Shown: piece by piece, positions 36,409 to 49,200 of the stretch
How the letters are laid out: each line of letters starts with the position of its first letter
How positions within the stretch are numbered: position 1 is the stretch's first letter
Origin: Turnera subulata
Taxonomy: Eukaryota; Streptophyta; Magnoliopsida; Malpighiales; Passifloraceae
Assembly (NCBI GenBank): GCA_028386065.3
Contig: JAKUCV010001967.1
Span: forward strand, 1 to 64,000
Direction: 5' to 3'
DNA length: 64,000 bases
Notes under the pieces: generated by a model
Database searches by the model: none
Seen by the model: the letters and a program-made list of their open reading frames with translations, nothing else
Told to the model about the DNA's origin: nothing
Program-made: the position numbers and the translations under genes

Positions 36409-38568
36409 TCACAGATCCGAAAGCAACACTTCTGGGTCCGAACCGGAGCTAATGGTATCGGAGAAACTCAAGGGACACTTGTTAAAAAATCTTGACAGGA
36501 TGAGTCGTGCGACATTCTCGGCTGCAACCGCACTGGTCTCCATGGTGCTAGCTGCATTCTCAAAAGCGTTCACATAATACAAATGCCGACCATCCAAAAT
36601 GAAGGGTGCAAATACTTCAGGAGCTTCATAATGTGGGTAAGCACCCCAGTCTATGCGAATGGTCTCCTTCCGCACACTACCAAACGCAAATGAAAAACAC
36701 AATCAGCATGTGAAATTTTCAAGATATCCGCATCAAGAATTCTATTTTAGCATGTTAATACCGTCGTCCAGCACCACAATTGGACTCTTTAACGGTTACA
36801 GCTTTAGTTTTTTCTTCTCTTTTTCAACAACGGTCATAAGTTAAGATGGCAAATAATAGATTCAACTATAAAAGAAGCGGACAATAGAGCAGCTATATAT
36901 CAATTGCAGGGAAGCTTGGGTGTTATTCAAAACTTGAATGCCAGAAATCAAGTGAATATCAGTGCTAGAGGGTTGGGAAAATTACCTAAAGAGGCTATCG
37001 AGCAATTCATCTGACATTTCATTACGAGAGAATAATTTGTAAGTCATCTCTGACTCACTGTGACGCTTGAGAATAGAAATGCAAGTGAATGGAAGGTCAG
37101 GATCCTCTATGGTGGCCACCAGGTCTGGAATTTCTGAAACACCTTTCAGGCCAAAATACACCTTCGCACAGCATGAAGAATCAAAATTAATAAACATAGT
37201 ATGATGAAGGGAAGGCAAATAGGAAAGTGAACAAACTATATGCCACACTTATTTATAAAGAGTCTCCAAGGATCAACCCATAATGGCTTAAATACTCACA
37301 GGATTTAAGAGGCCCCTGACGAATGTAGCATGGGTGTGCTGCAATTTCCTGGGAGGAACTGAAATTGGAGGCGTGAATTGAACATTTAATTCGTCTAACG
37401 GTGAAGCAATCACAGTAACCTGGCATGCATAAGTATCTCCTTTGGTGGAGTTTAGTTCATAATATTCTCCAAGGTAAGAGATGGAGGCTATTTCTTCATG
37501 GAGGTGCAACTCAACGTCTGAAATATTTATGAGTCCAGAGGCCATCTGATAGTTTCCCCCTTCAATGGACCATAACCCTCCACCAGATCCCGCCAAGGAA
37601 ACTGCTCCAGCAAGTCCACTGATACTTACACTTTGGCCATAATTAATCCTTGTAATCACCTGGTAGATATTCCAATAAGATTGTGAATCACAGTAATAAA
37701 ATTTACACTATTTGCATGGACGTTTCAAAAAAACACCACTAAAACCAAAACAGGACACAGTAGAGGAGAGATGATTCGCTTACAGTGACGAGTTCCTGGA
37801 TTAATAAAGGACACAATCCGGCAGCAGTCAACTCCTCTTCCAAAGTTAGGGTTGTGAGATTGTACAAACCGCTCCACTGAAGCATCTCCTCCACCGTCTC
37901 GAAAACGGGCCTGGTCTCCAAGCTCTCGTAGTACTTGAGGAACTTGTTCACAGTAGCCTGTTATTTTAAAAAATTGACAGTTAGTTAGTTAGTTAGGTTA
38001 GATAATGACGGAAAAACAGTCTCTGTTCAGTTGCGTGTGTTACCTCGACGAAGGATTCCATCTTGAGGAGGGAGAGGCCGTAGCGGAAAAACAAGTATAA
38101 GTCATTGGCGAAGGAGACGATCTTCTGGACGAAGGAAGGGAGGTTGGAGTCGACGTCCAAGGTCTTGATCAGGAAGCGGTTGGTCTGGGCGTCCCAGATC
38201 CCGAGGGAGAGGGAGCTCTCGGAGCTGGGAGGCGTTCTCCGGGTGAGGTTGAGGAGGCGCGTGAAGTTGGAGGCGTGGTAGTTCTTGGGGTGGAGGATGG
38301 ACGCGCCGGCCTCGAACGTCTCCCCGCCGATGGTTACGGTGGCCATGCGGCCGCCGACGACGGGGTGGCGCTCGAAGATGAGGATACGGGGAGGGACGCA
38401 GGAGGAGGAGGGGGAGGAGTAGCGGCGGAGGAAGTGGGAGAGGGAGGAGCCGGCGATGCCGCTGCCGATGATGCAGACGGCGGGGGGAGATGAGTGAGCG
38501 GAGGCGAGGAGAGGGAGGAAGAACAGGAGGAGGAGGAGGAGGATGAGGATACTCGGAGATGGTGACAT
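36409..38568 (-). CDS. FCLY: Farnesylcysteine lyase / prenylcysteine oxidase
   Basis: The model is complement(join(36409..36676,36986..37161,37300..37659,37784..37957,38044..38568)), 500 residues. An N-terminal signal peptide (Leu/Phe-rich, residues 7-24) is followed by an FAD-binding GSGIAGS at 35-40, FERHPVVGGRMATV and several N-glycosylation sequons. FCLY is an FAD-dependent lysosomal/vacuolar-type enzyme that oxidatively splits farnesylcysteine into farnesal, cysteine and hydrogen peroxide, recycling the prenyl group from degraded prenylated proteins. In Arabidopsis its loss affects ABA signalling. I chose the ATG at 38568 because it directly precedes the signal peptide; an upstream in-frame ATG at 38595 would add nine charged residues. 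The first exon is GC-rich, unlike the rest of the gene. Confidence 0.93.
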
Positions 38569-40137
38569 TTCACTTGTTTCTTTTTCTTTTTTCAACTCTA
38601 TTTGTTTGTTTTTTTTTTCTGGTTTGCCTTTCTTGTGTTCTCAGGTTATGTAGTGCTAGACTACTACTACTACAAGTACAACTACTGGTTTTGGCAAAGG
38701 CAATTTGGAATTTGAAGTTTGTCTACTTTTTTGTTCTTTCTTTCCCTATTTTATATCTCAATCAACCCCAACTACTACATTCACTCACTGTGCAGGGCAA
38801 GTGCCCCAGCCAGCACACTGTTTCTCCGTTTCGCAATATAAGGAGGATAGCAAAAGTATCAGTGGCTCGAGTGGTATTGTGAGTCCCAGTCTCCTGTAAG
38901 AAGGAAAAAAACAAAAAAGGAGCATAGCAAAGGAAAAGATTTAATATGCATAAAATTTTTCTGTTATTATTATAAGTGTCGTTTTTTTCAACCCAAAATA
39001 GAATCATTTACCTGACTCTCACTGGCCCTAACCCACCTCCAGCTATTGCCTCAGCCGTCTATCCAGTCGTTTCCTCAAATTTCAACCAATCCGCCCCCCT
39101 CCCCCGACCCCGCAAACCCCAAAACCATACAGCGGTGGTCCTGGGAGAAGAATGCCACAGCATGATTTTCTCTCCTGGAGCGTCCAGCTCCAGTATGGAT
39201 GTGGATCGGCGGACGGTGCCTCCCCACCCTCATTGACCGATCTTCACTCCCGGCCCTGGTTGTTTCCACCTCGGCCAATTTCTGAGCCTGTTTCAATTTA
39301 TTATATGTTCGGAATTTTGATTCCTTGTCATGTAGTGTCCTATTATGGTTATCATGTTTTCTTGTATATTATAGAAATCGAATTGAGCTATCGGCTTCTA
39401 AACATGTAATGAGCTCACGTATATTTTTAATATACTTCCTGGTTTCGACCAAAAAAAATAGAATCATTTACTTTGGTTACACTACAAGTTGAAGTTGGAG
39501 GCACTTTATTAGTTCATTATCGCTTCATTGTATTATTAAATTCGCTCGTCTTAAGCTTTCCAATTTTAAGAATGTGACAGCGTCATTTCATACGAAGTAA
39601 TTATCTGAACAAAACAAACAAACAAAAAAAAGTAGCTCCAATCAATTTACAAATTTAATAGAAATAACGAATAAAAAGGAATGTTGGTTTTTTCTATATG
39701 TACTCTTTGTATTTATTTCGAGAGGATACAGTAGAGGGGGTCTTACCGCCTCGGTGATCGACTGATCGCTACAATGTTAAGACCACAGCACAGGTTCACT
39801 AAATGTTCGTTCATCCCAGAAATTTGGCAATAACAGAAATCAATTTATCTTCTCACTTACCAAAACATTCATCATAATAAATGCTTCATTGCAGAAACAA
39901 TCAACAATAACTGTTTGCGTTGTGTTCCTATAAATAATAACCATAATCATTCCATTTTTTTTCAACTGAAACGATTATTTATTACATTAATGATGCAGAA
40001 AAAAATTTAAAAAGCAACATGCCCCAGTTCGAATAAAGCTATATAATCCAAAATACTAGATAGAGGTATCATTCGTGCTCTCGATGGACTCTTTTTTCAG
40101 GTGAGGAGGAGGACAATCAGTCGGGTAGTACATAGGC
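38569..40137. other. Intergenic region between FCLY and MTHFR
   Basis: Left part is the FCLY promoter and leader. The middle is occupied by a TSD-flanked retroposon (38995-39471). The right part includes the MTHFR 3' UTR. No other gene is supported. Confidence 0.65.
38995..39471 (+). mobile_element. Retroposon (5'-truncated LINE end or processed retrocopy) with 17 bp TSD
   Basis: AAAATAGAATCATTTAC stands at 38995-39011 and is repeated exactly at 39455-39471. Between them lie 443 bp whose right end is TTTCGACC followed by an A-run. The first about 225 bp are open in one frame (Pro/Ser-rich, stop at 39236), followed by an untranslated-looking AT-rich tail. This fits insertion of the 3' end of a polyadenylated RNA. 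I do not recognise the source: it could be the 3' end of a LINE or of a host mRNA. Confidence 0.85.
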
Positions 40138-43100
40138 TCATAGGTCTGCGAAGACAGAAAAAATATCACCATGAACGTAGTCATTATCTACCAAGCTGAC
40201 CAGGTAGTAGCTGCTCTGCACCTGCAAAGATGAAAACCCAGTGGTAAGTATTCACTGCATTCTACTGAAGGAAAAAAATGCAATATACTTAGGACTATAA
40301 ATGATATATTGGAGCTACTTTTTAAAGTGCCATTAGCGCACCATGGCAACCGACAAAACAGATTAATACCAGAAAGAAATTTTACCTCTCCCAGCAATTT
40401 TCTGGATGAGTCATCCTCTGGATACAAGGAAGCCCATCCTCTTGTCCAGATTTCAAATGCTTCATCCTTCCACACATTGAAGCTAGCAGGATCCACAACA
40501 GTTGGTTGGATAATCTCCTTTGCTGGGAAGACTCCCCAGGTTACAGCATTCACATCAGTATGGGTAACATTAGATATCCAACTCCCTGCTTTGTTCACAG
40601 CCAAGTAAGTTATGAAAGGGTTAGACTTGCATTTCTCAACAACAGCATCCAACTTCTCCTTGGAGCAGAAGAACTCTAGATAAGCCTTCTGGTAAACATA
40701 TCCTCCTGGACCTCCCCAACCTGCAGACAACGACAAAACGCATCCAGAACAGGTCAAAGATGTTGTCTCACATGGTTTTTCAACCGTGCTAAATGATGCA
40801 AAATGAGCATCAATTGAAGAGTGAAACAGTATTCACAGACCAAGTTAAAACAAGCAAATATTGGTGGCAAAGACAGGATCTTATGAAAACCAAAGCCAAA
40901 ACTCTAGAACTAATCATATGCATAAGCATGGAGTTCATAGCTTCAACATGATAAACACCAGAGGGAGTAGCATACATCCAACACCGTCAAACTCTTAGCT
41001 CAGAATCCCCAACTAACAATTCAAAATAGAAAGTTATGGAACCCTCAGGGCACATGGACATAAAAAACTATAAGGGGCAGCAGAATTAAAGCATGAAAAG
41101 AATTGGTAAGATAATGGCAAATTTTGTCCACGTTATTTCTTTGGAAACTTGGCATGAGCTAACCAACATGAAAGCCAAAATTAAACACAAACATAGTCCT
41201 TACCAACAGATGGAGAATCAGACTTCTCCCCATTGACTGCTGGCTGACTGTTTATAGTGAGGAATCCCTTCAAATTGATCTTGCCTAGTTGTTCATTAAT
41301 GATCTTTGTCTCTGCCTGAAGCCCATCCAGATCTGACCAGGGACTACTCTTCAATTTCCCTGTGCAGTATTTCTTGAATTTCTGATAGAATCATGAAAAA
41401 AGACGAGCCTCATTCAGCATGCAATATTGATCAAGTTAAATGAAGAAAAGACTTTGACAAAAAAAATGAAGGAAAGACTAAATCATTTTCTAGTCAAAAG
41501 TTTTACATCATGTATATCTTCAACAGTTTTAAGGGGAACAGCCCACTCCTCTAGAAGCTTTTTGCCACGTGCCCGGGGTCGCATGAACTGTGCAGAAGAA
41601 ATATGAATCAGATCACAGTATAAACACACTAATAATGAAAGCAAACAAAAAACGTTGATGTGTCTTTGTAATGTTTCAAAACCTCTACAGCAAAAATAAA
41701 TTCTTGACCATTCCAGATAATCCCAAACATTGCATGTGCCGCATCACAAGAAAGATAATAATTAGATAAGCTATCTCAAAAACGATGTTTACTATTTACA
41801 GAAACCATTATCTCTTAAACTAGAACCAAACCTGATATACTCTAGTTTATTTTCAGCTGCATTGGGAAATTAATTGAGAGAAAATAAAGCAGAATCCACT
41901 TCTGTTTGCAAATTGAAAGCCGTATTCTTTCATTAGATAGCTGCTTTTATAAAAAACCTTCCACCTTGCAAGGTTTGCTATGCCAAACTGTCCAAACACT
42001 TTTCACTACTCAGCTGGTGCTTAAATAAAAGAAAACCCATAGCTGTTCTTGAGAAATGGCATTAACTTGCATGACTACACAGCTACATTACCATGACTAT
42101 GTATTGCTCCACTAACATGACTCCAATGCAATCAGAATAGAAGAACTCAAAAGCATAAACAGCATTAAGTCATAAGAGACTCGAGGGCAAGTCCCTTAAT
42201 TTTGAACATTACTCAAGAATCACTACAGAATTTGTATTCATGAAACAAGAGCAGGGGACCAAATGACCTGTGGTTCTGCATTATAGAGTATGTGATAACT
42301 TCACCATGTAATTTTCTGCGTAAATTGTCCGAGGAGATGCGGTACTCAATAATGCAAACAGACTAAACCACAGTGAACACAAGTGAAAAAGATAGAAATT
42401 GGAACCCAGTATTCAAGTATGGCCAGTACAAAAAATACAAAATGATGCCATATTTAAGCTTGTCAGAAGATGGACAAGCCAAAAGAAGCTCATCATGTTT
42501 ACCTGATAGTCAGTAAGAGCACCGTAGGATGGATTACGAGAATCACCCCATCTGCCATGAGGGTACTGGTCCCAACCTATTGTCCTTGAGAGGTAGCTCT
42601 TTGGACGATTAGCCCTACAATCATTAGCTATAAACATCAAACTTCTTCGTAAACAAATTCATACGTAACCAAAACTCCCTGTGCAATGACTATCCTAGTT
42701 CAAGACAGAGAACTTAAGAGGGATTGGATACCAAAATATTGGGCGGACATCTTCCTTGACACGATTAATGTTAGTAGGGGGTCGCCACGGCAATGGCCTT
42801 GTGACCTTGGACTCTTCAATCAAACCGAGATTCTGCCAAGGTAAATCTGTTACTGGACATGATCTTAGGCATTTTATGTAAAACAATACTACTATTTTGT
42901 GCATATTTTCGAGACGGAAACAGCAAGCAGTGGCCGGGTGAAAATAATACCATCAATATAGCTATTGCCGATTTCTCCATGTTGAGGGTGTATAGATGCA
43001 ATGTCTTGATTCCATGCGCTAGAATCTTCTTGCACATTTCGGTTCCAAGGTGAATTCCATAGGCCCTGACAGCTTCTTCATTGTCCTGGATAGGCTCCAA

Positions 43101-44347
43101 TGCAGCCATAACCTCGGCCGGAATCTATAGTCGCGGCACCACATGTGAGTAAATGCCATGCCCCATGCACAAAATGATGATGCAAAACCAAAAGAATAGG
43201 CGGCGCAAACCTTAGTTTTGCAGAAGCCAGTCATACGCAGGAAGCCCTTGTAGTTGTTGATGGGCATGATCCCAGGAACAATGGGGCAGTTAATCCCGAT
43301 TTGGCGGCAGTCGTTGACGAACTTGAGGAAAATATCAGTGTCGTAGAAGAGCTGAGTGACGATGAGATCAGCTCCGGCATCCACCTGCAAAAGTTCCGAT
43401 CCACCGACATTGTAAAAAAAGCCGCGATGGTAGCTACTACCAAAGTGTGACGAAGGTAGGAAGTAAGTAATAGAAACAGAACAGAACAGAACCTTCTGCT
43501 TCAAATAAGCAAGATCCTTGGCGTAATTCTCAGGAGTAGCGACGCCATCACTGCTAATAGCATCGGGATGTGCCTCTGATGATTACAAGAGGGGAGGGAA
43601 TTTGATAATTAATTAATTGGTATTATTAAAAAAGCGTTTTGAAATGTTTGAAATGGGAGCGGTTGATGTCGGTGTTACCTGGATAACCAGCGACAGTGAT
43701 GCCAAAGTAGTCACCATAATGAGATCTGATATGCTTGACCTGAGATGGAAGCGAAGCGAAGTGAGAGAGAGATCTCTATATTATTATTTTAAAAAGACAG
43801 ACAAACACACAGATAGGTAGATAGATAGATAGATGGATAGATAGATCTGAGGGAGGGAGAAGAAAGGAAGGGGAGGACTAACGAGATCGAGGGCGCAGGC
43901 GAAGCCGCCTTCGACCTGGACGAACTTGTCCTGGCCGTGAGGGGGATCGCCGCGGAGGGCGAGGACGTTCTGGATGCCGTTGGATTTGATGGTGTGGAGG
44001 GCGTGGTCGATCTTCTCGAGGGGCATGTTGGTGCAGGTGAGGTGCATCATGGTCTCGACGCAGACGATGTTCTGCATCTTGTTGGCAATGTCGAGGGTGA
44101 GGTCGGCGGTGGATCCCCCGGCGCCCCAGGTGATGTCGCAGAAGGCCGGGTTGTGGGCCACCATCCTCTCCATCCTCTCGAACAGGTTGTCGACGCCGTC
44201 CTCCGTCTTCGGCGGGAAGAACTCGAAGGAGAACAGGACCTTCCCGCTCCCCTGCTGCTCCCCATTCGCATTGGCGCTTCCTTCTCCTCCTCCTCCTCCT
44301 CCTCCGTGGTATAACCCCGCCGCTCTAATCTTGTCTATCACCTTCAT
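40138..44347 (-). CDS. MTHFR: Methylenetetrahydrofolate reductase
   Basis: The model is complement(join(40138..40221,40386..40720,41204..41381,41507..41587,42503..42614,42732..42832,42951..43124,43211..43384,43493..43575,43679..43739,43883..44347)), 615 residues. The enzyme reduces 5,10-methylene-THF to 5-methyl-THF in the cytosol, supplying methyl groups for methionine; plant forms use NADH and are not inhibited by AdoMet. The N-terminal FAD barrel has [12 protein letters not shown] (catalytic-type Glu near 42), [12 protein letters not shown] and ALRGDPP; the C-terminal half is the eukaryotic domain ending in [13 protein letters not shown]. Compared with the usual about 594 residues it has about 20 extra, all in a Gly-rich loop (residues 15-35) just before the barrel. 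All eleven exons join in frame. Confidence 0.97.
41438..41479 (+). repeat. Direct repeat around a TTGAC-A5 insert in an MTHFR intron
   Basis: AAATGAAGAAAAGACT (41438-41453) and AAATGAAGGAAAGACT (41464-41479) differ at one base and flank 10 bp reading TTGACAAAAA. It may be a minimal retroposition scar or a templated repair duplication. It lies in the intron between 41381 and 41507. Confidence 0.55.
43815..43847. repeat. TAGA tetranucleotide microsatellite
   Basis: A run of TAGA/GATA units with one GATG variant lies in the first MTHFR intron, about 40 bp from the exon 1 donor. Confidence 0.8.
44283..44305. repeat. Coding trinucleotide repeat in MTHFR exon 1
   Basis: A CTC/CTT-type triplet run on the plus strand encodes the poly-Gly stretch (residues 15-21) on the minus strand. 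It explains the length excess of this MTHFR. Confidence 0.85.
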
Positions 44348-45052
44348 CTTTCTTATCTAGTTCCGTTAACAACAGAAAGAAAATAGGGGAAAAAAAATGA
44401 GTGTCGGTTAAAGAGGAGGAAGAGCTTATTTAGTAGCAGCACATTTTGTTATAGGAAAATCCACAGAACGAACAGATGGAGAGAAATGTAGTTGTGTAGG
44501 GGGATTGGGTGGGTTGATTTGATTTGCGAGCTACACTTTTCTTTTTTTTTAAAGTGGGTTAGTGCGGGTGACTAATGACACTCACTACAAATCAAATGGT
44601 GCTGGAAAATTGGAAAGCAAGACCACCCGACGCTGAAGAGGGGCACAGCACAAATGATAAACCCACCCAAAGAAGCCACCAAAGTCGCAAAAATGAAGTG
44701 TAGCTTGCGACTGCAACCTTTTTATAGCAAGTAGGCAGGCAGGCAGTCTTTGTGTTAATGGTTAATTGTATTGTTAAATAAACCCACCAGCATTAAAACA
44801 AAATAATTTATAATTAGTATAATTATGATGGTGGGTTAGAACTTAGAATTCCACTTGATACCCAGGATTAAGCTGAGAGTTTCCATGTTTTTATGGATCT
44901 TGTGGCGTGTGAACTTGCAACGAGGTGGTGGGGGGGTTGGGCTTTTCGGGAGAGAAGTAGGGTCAGGGGTAGGTGTAGTGGGTCCCCTGCTTAGCCCACC
45001 AACCCCCTCGCCTCCCAGATCCAATTTTTTCCACTGCTCTTGGTGGGATTGG

Positions 45053-45084
45053 GATTGGAATTGGAATTGGAATTGGAATTGGAG
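45053..45084. repeat. ATTGGA hexanucleotide repeat
   Basis: About five units of ATTGGA with one variant unit (ATTGGG) at the left end. Confidence 0.85.
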
Positions 45085-45543
45085 GGTAATATTTTGACAA
45101 TATTTTTTTTATTGGGTTGGTAATAACTTTGCTGTAGCCTGTAGGTCCACGGTCCACCCCCCGGGGTTAGGAAATGATGTGACTCTAACTCTATGGTATG
45201 GACTATGGACCAATGCTCTTTCTCTCACTCTACCTACATCACCTGTAACTCTCTCTCTCTCTCTCTCTTTAATGGCCAAGCATGTTTAGTTTGACTTAAC
45301 CATGTTCTTATTCTGACTATCGGGGAAAAAGAAAAATACTAAAAATCTAAAAGAGAAATCATTTGTTAAAATGGGAATCTGTAATTAGGATTGGCAGCTT
45401 ACATTCCACGCCTAAGCAAAAGCAACTTACTAGGAGTAAACTTGTGTAATGCGTTGAAGGTTTGGGTTTGGTGCGGATTCTTCCACTTGTACGCTCAATA
45501 CAGTAGTGGGCGCAATATTAAAACATTTTTACGGATTAAATTT

Positions 45544-45965
45544 ACAGTTTGTTTGGGTAGATGGGGAATGAAGGGGAAGGGAGGGGAATGGAGGAGAATT
45601 TTTAATTTAATCTTGTTTGGGAAAGAAAGTTAATGGAGGGGAAAAGGAATTTTTTAACCTTCATTCCCCTCCATTCTCCTTAAAATGTCTCCCGCCGATT
45701 TAGTAGGGAATGGAGGGGAGGGAAATTTTAGAATTAGATGATGACTTGAAATTTCATGACTAGCCTCTTATATTTTTTTAAAAAAATTATAAATAAGGAT
45801 ATCTATGTAATTTGAAAATATTACCTACCATTCCCTTCCCTTCCCTTTAATGAATATATCCAAACAAGTTAATGGTAAAATTTTCCCCTCCCCGCCATTC
45901 TCATCCCTTCCCTTCCCATCCATTCTCCTCCCTTCCTTTTCCCACTATATTTCCAAACAAACTGT
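45544..45965. mobile_element. MITE-like element with 13 bp perfect terminal inverted repeats
   Basis: ACAGTTTGTTTGG at 45544-45556 is the exact reverse complement of CCAAACAAACTGT at 45953-45965. The inverted similarity continues inward with mismatches: GGGGAATGAAGGGGAAGGG on the left and its CCCTTCC-rich counterpart on the right. A second inverted pair (TTGTTTGGGA near 45614, ATCCAAACAAG near 45859) lies inside. No transposase frame is present and I see no clear target-site duplication, so it is probably an old non-autonomous DNA transposon, possibly nested. Confidence 0.75.
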
Positions 45966-46292
45966 TGGATAGATTATGATAAGCAAAAAAAGTGAGCCAC
46001 CTTATCACAAAAAAATACCAAGATGTGAGCGAACGCCTCTCATATCTCAACCGTGGATAAGGAAAACAATCTTCTTCCTGAACTGGAATGCGGAGAGGAA
46101 TCGATCCAAAGGATAAAACAAATATATTAACCTCTATATCACAGCACCAGAAGAAAAGAATGTATTCATGTATATATATAGATATATGCATGCACACACA
46201 TACACTGCACCGCATTTTCAACTCAAGATTACAACATATGTATATACACACACTGTAAGCATGACCCCATCTGATTTACCAATTTATGTACA

Positions 46293-49200
46293 TTATCTAA
46301 ATTCGTCAACCCTGTCAATAATATCCAGTGCTCTCTCCTTTTCTGTACCAAAAGCAATAATGGGAATCACTGAGGAGGGCAGCCTCTTCATACTGCCCAC
46401 TATCCCCTTGTTTTCCTTTCTAAGACCATCCTCATGCCCGCTGCTCTTACTCAGTCGTTCATGTTTTCTCAACCTGCTGCTGCTCTTCTGAGCCTGGTCC
46501 AAGTCCACGCTCCTACTATCACCCCGTACCCGTCTTATCTCACATGAATCATGCACCAGCTTCTGCTCTTCCGTCGTCAATGATGTTGCATTGTTGTGGG
46601 CGTGGCACTCCTGTTTTGGCTGATTGTTTGACTTTGAAACTGGTACTGCATTCCTGCCCTTGCTGGGTTTCACTTTCACGTCTCCAATCCTAATCCCAGG
46701 CTTGCACATGCTGACTAGGTGATTAAGCCATAAAAGTAGCTCCAGAATATAAGCTTCAGTTTTTTCCTTGTCTGCATGGTGGAATGTTTCAATCCGAATT
46801 ATATCTGCTGCTGATGCAGAGGTAGGCTTGGAATTTACCTCAGTCCTGTATACACCAAAACCAATATTGTTTACTCTAGCATATTCTCATCACTTTTACC
46901 ACATAAAAGCAAAACAAATTTGAAAAAAGAAAAGGTTGAATCCTTCAAAACACTTGTACTCTGTTTGGAAAAGCTATTCACCTGGCATTTGCCCACTCGC
47001 CAACCCAGCCAAATCCATGGTGAGCTCTGTTTCAGACCAAACACAACCCAAGCCATCAACATATGGAAATTATGCAAAGAGGAGCCAACAAAGGGAGGGA
47101 GGAAGATGGATACTTACTTGGCTGTGTTAGTAGCAACTGGAACCAGCCACTCTAAAGTCTTCTCCATCTCTTCTTTTATTTCACTTATGGTGAGCTGAAA
47201 AAACAACTACAGTAACTAGGAGGACATCTACAATACATGGCTGAAAATGAAAGCACCATTTTACCTTGCTCTTGGAAAAACAAAAAGAAACCACACACGA
47301 ATTCATACTGTACCTCTTCGTCTACGTCAAAAGATTGTAATTTGAAACGCAGAGCTGATTTCACACTGGGGGGCAAGTTCTGGTATAGTGTGTCTCGTGC
47401 ATTTGGTGGCATGGAACTTGATCGTGCCACCTAAGAGCATAAAATATATGCATATCAACTATGGCTGCAAGTACCATGGGTTTTTTTATTGTGTTTCCGC
47501 AAAAATAACTTTTTGCCTCTAGTACTTATCATTTTCAAGTTAGACCTCCATCAGTTCACAAGCATCAACTACTAGAATTTGCCGAAAATAATGAAAATGG
47601 TTAAATCATGTGAGATAAAGATGAGACTCACAATCGTATCTATTTGCATTACTACATTTGCATAATGCAAAGAAAGGCCGGCAGGTCCTAATTTCATATG
47701 GCTGCTTGTTGATTCTTGGACTTCCACATGAGAATCTGCAGGATAACATCGATACTTGTTGAAACTTCTAGATGGTCAACTATGCTTAAAAGAAATGAAT
47801 TTCATTTCTACTTCATCAACTCCTATCCAGTTTTCCACTTAAGCTAATGCTCCCATTACAAACAACTTAATGGTAAGATACATTTCGTTAGAAAATCCAG
47901 ATACTGTAAATTATTATTAAAAGAACACAGGTACTAATTACTAAATGCATATGCCAAAACTTAATATAATGTGCAGAAGAACTGAATCATAGTTCAGACA
48001 CGTACCCGCACTTGGAAAGGTGACATGTATCTCCTGAAGCAAGAAGTGCACAACATCTACGAGCTTCTCCATCACCTATGATAAAACATTGTGGAATCTA
48101 ATTTACAAGGAAATCACAAATCTTTTTGTAGAGAAAAGCAAAAAGAAAGAGCATCGGGAATACCCTCATGGGCACGTTCATGAGTGAAGACACAGGAAAA
48201 GGGAACCAAAAAATTGGGATACTAGAATATGGCATGATAGGGTCCAATCTAAAGCAACAAGAAGTGGTAAATTGATGTTACCTCTTCCAAACTTCTTGAC
48301 CAAAGTGACTTCTTCTTTAGGTTCCTTATTAGCTTCGTTTGGCTCTTTAGTTCTGCTTTTAGGATTGCAAGACCAGCAGTTGCACCTGAATTTGAGGAGA
48401 GGAAAAGAAAAAAGGTTAATGTTCAATATTTCGTAGATCATGAACTTGTCCTTCGAATCTTCCAGAATTCTGCAGAGTATTCAAAAAAACAAAAGGGCGC
48501 AGAAAAGTTGCATTGGTATTCAATGAAAGGAAATGGACAAGTCATCTTTATGATTGGAAACAGCATTACCTTTCACTCGGCGCTTATTCTCACACTCCTG
48601 TTCCATCCTGTCTAACACTTGCAATTCATGGTACAGTTCCTGTAAGTCCAAGAATATTCATTTGCTCCCTCTTCAAAGGCAAAAAAAAAAATCCCTATTT
48701 AAGCTTTGTCGGCCTACCATAATACAAATCCTGATTTTCCCTCAATTTCTAGTTCCAGTCCAGTGTTTCTCTCATGTTAATGGAATGCCAAACTAACTTT
48801 TCCGAATTTTTTAAAGCACATTGAGCTTCTTGACTATGGAACTTTCTCTATTCAGTAAGACGTTTCATCAACAATTTTTTTGGGCCAATTTAAGAGCATA
48901 ATGGTAAAACAAATAAAATACTCACCGCTGTATACTGAACCAAAGTCATTAAAGGATCAATAACAGATTCAGCCTCTGCCTTTAATTGCCTGTTGGGAGA
49001 AATTTCCCTGCTTATTCTGAAAATCCAAAAGAACAATAGTTAGGATTAGTAAATGAAGGTAAAAAGCGTGCAATGTCACCTAATTCTTTACAATAAACCA
49101 GGAAAGAACCAGAACATTACTTGTCAAAATAACGGTCCAAGTTATGCCATTGAGGATCTTTACTTCGATTTCCAAAACGAACCACTTCACTCGAAAATAC

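Larger units (their letters stand above)
44348..46292. other. Intergenic region upstream of MTHFR and downstream of the PSI1-like gene
   Basis: The left part is the MTHFR promoter and leader. It holds a hexanucleotide repeat at about 45053-45084, a (CT)n run near 45254-45268 and a MITE-like element at 45544-45965. No gene is supported; frames over the repeats are low-complexity. Confidence 0.65.

Noticed and set aside
38275..38573. Gly/Asp-rich and Ser/Pro-rich frames over FCLY exon 1
   Set aside because: They are alternative-frame shadows of the GC-rich first exon of FCLY.
43937..44314. 125-codon frame antisense to MTHFR exon 1
   Set aside because: It is a shadow of GC-rich MTHFR coding sequence on the other strand.
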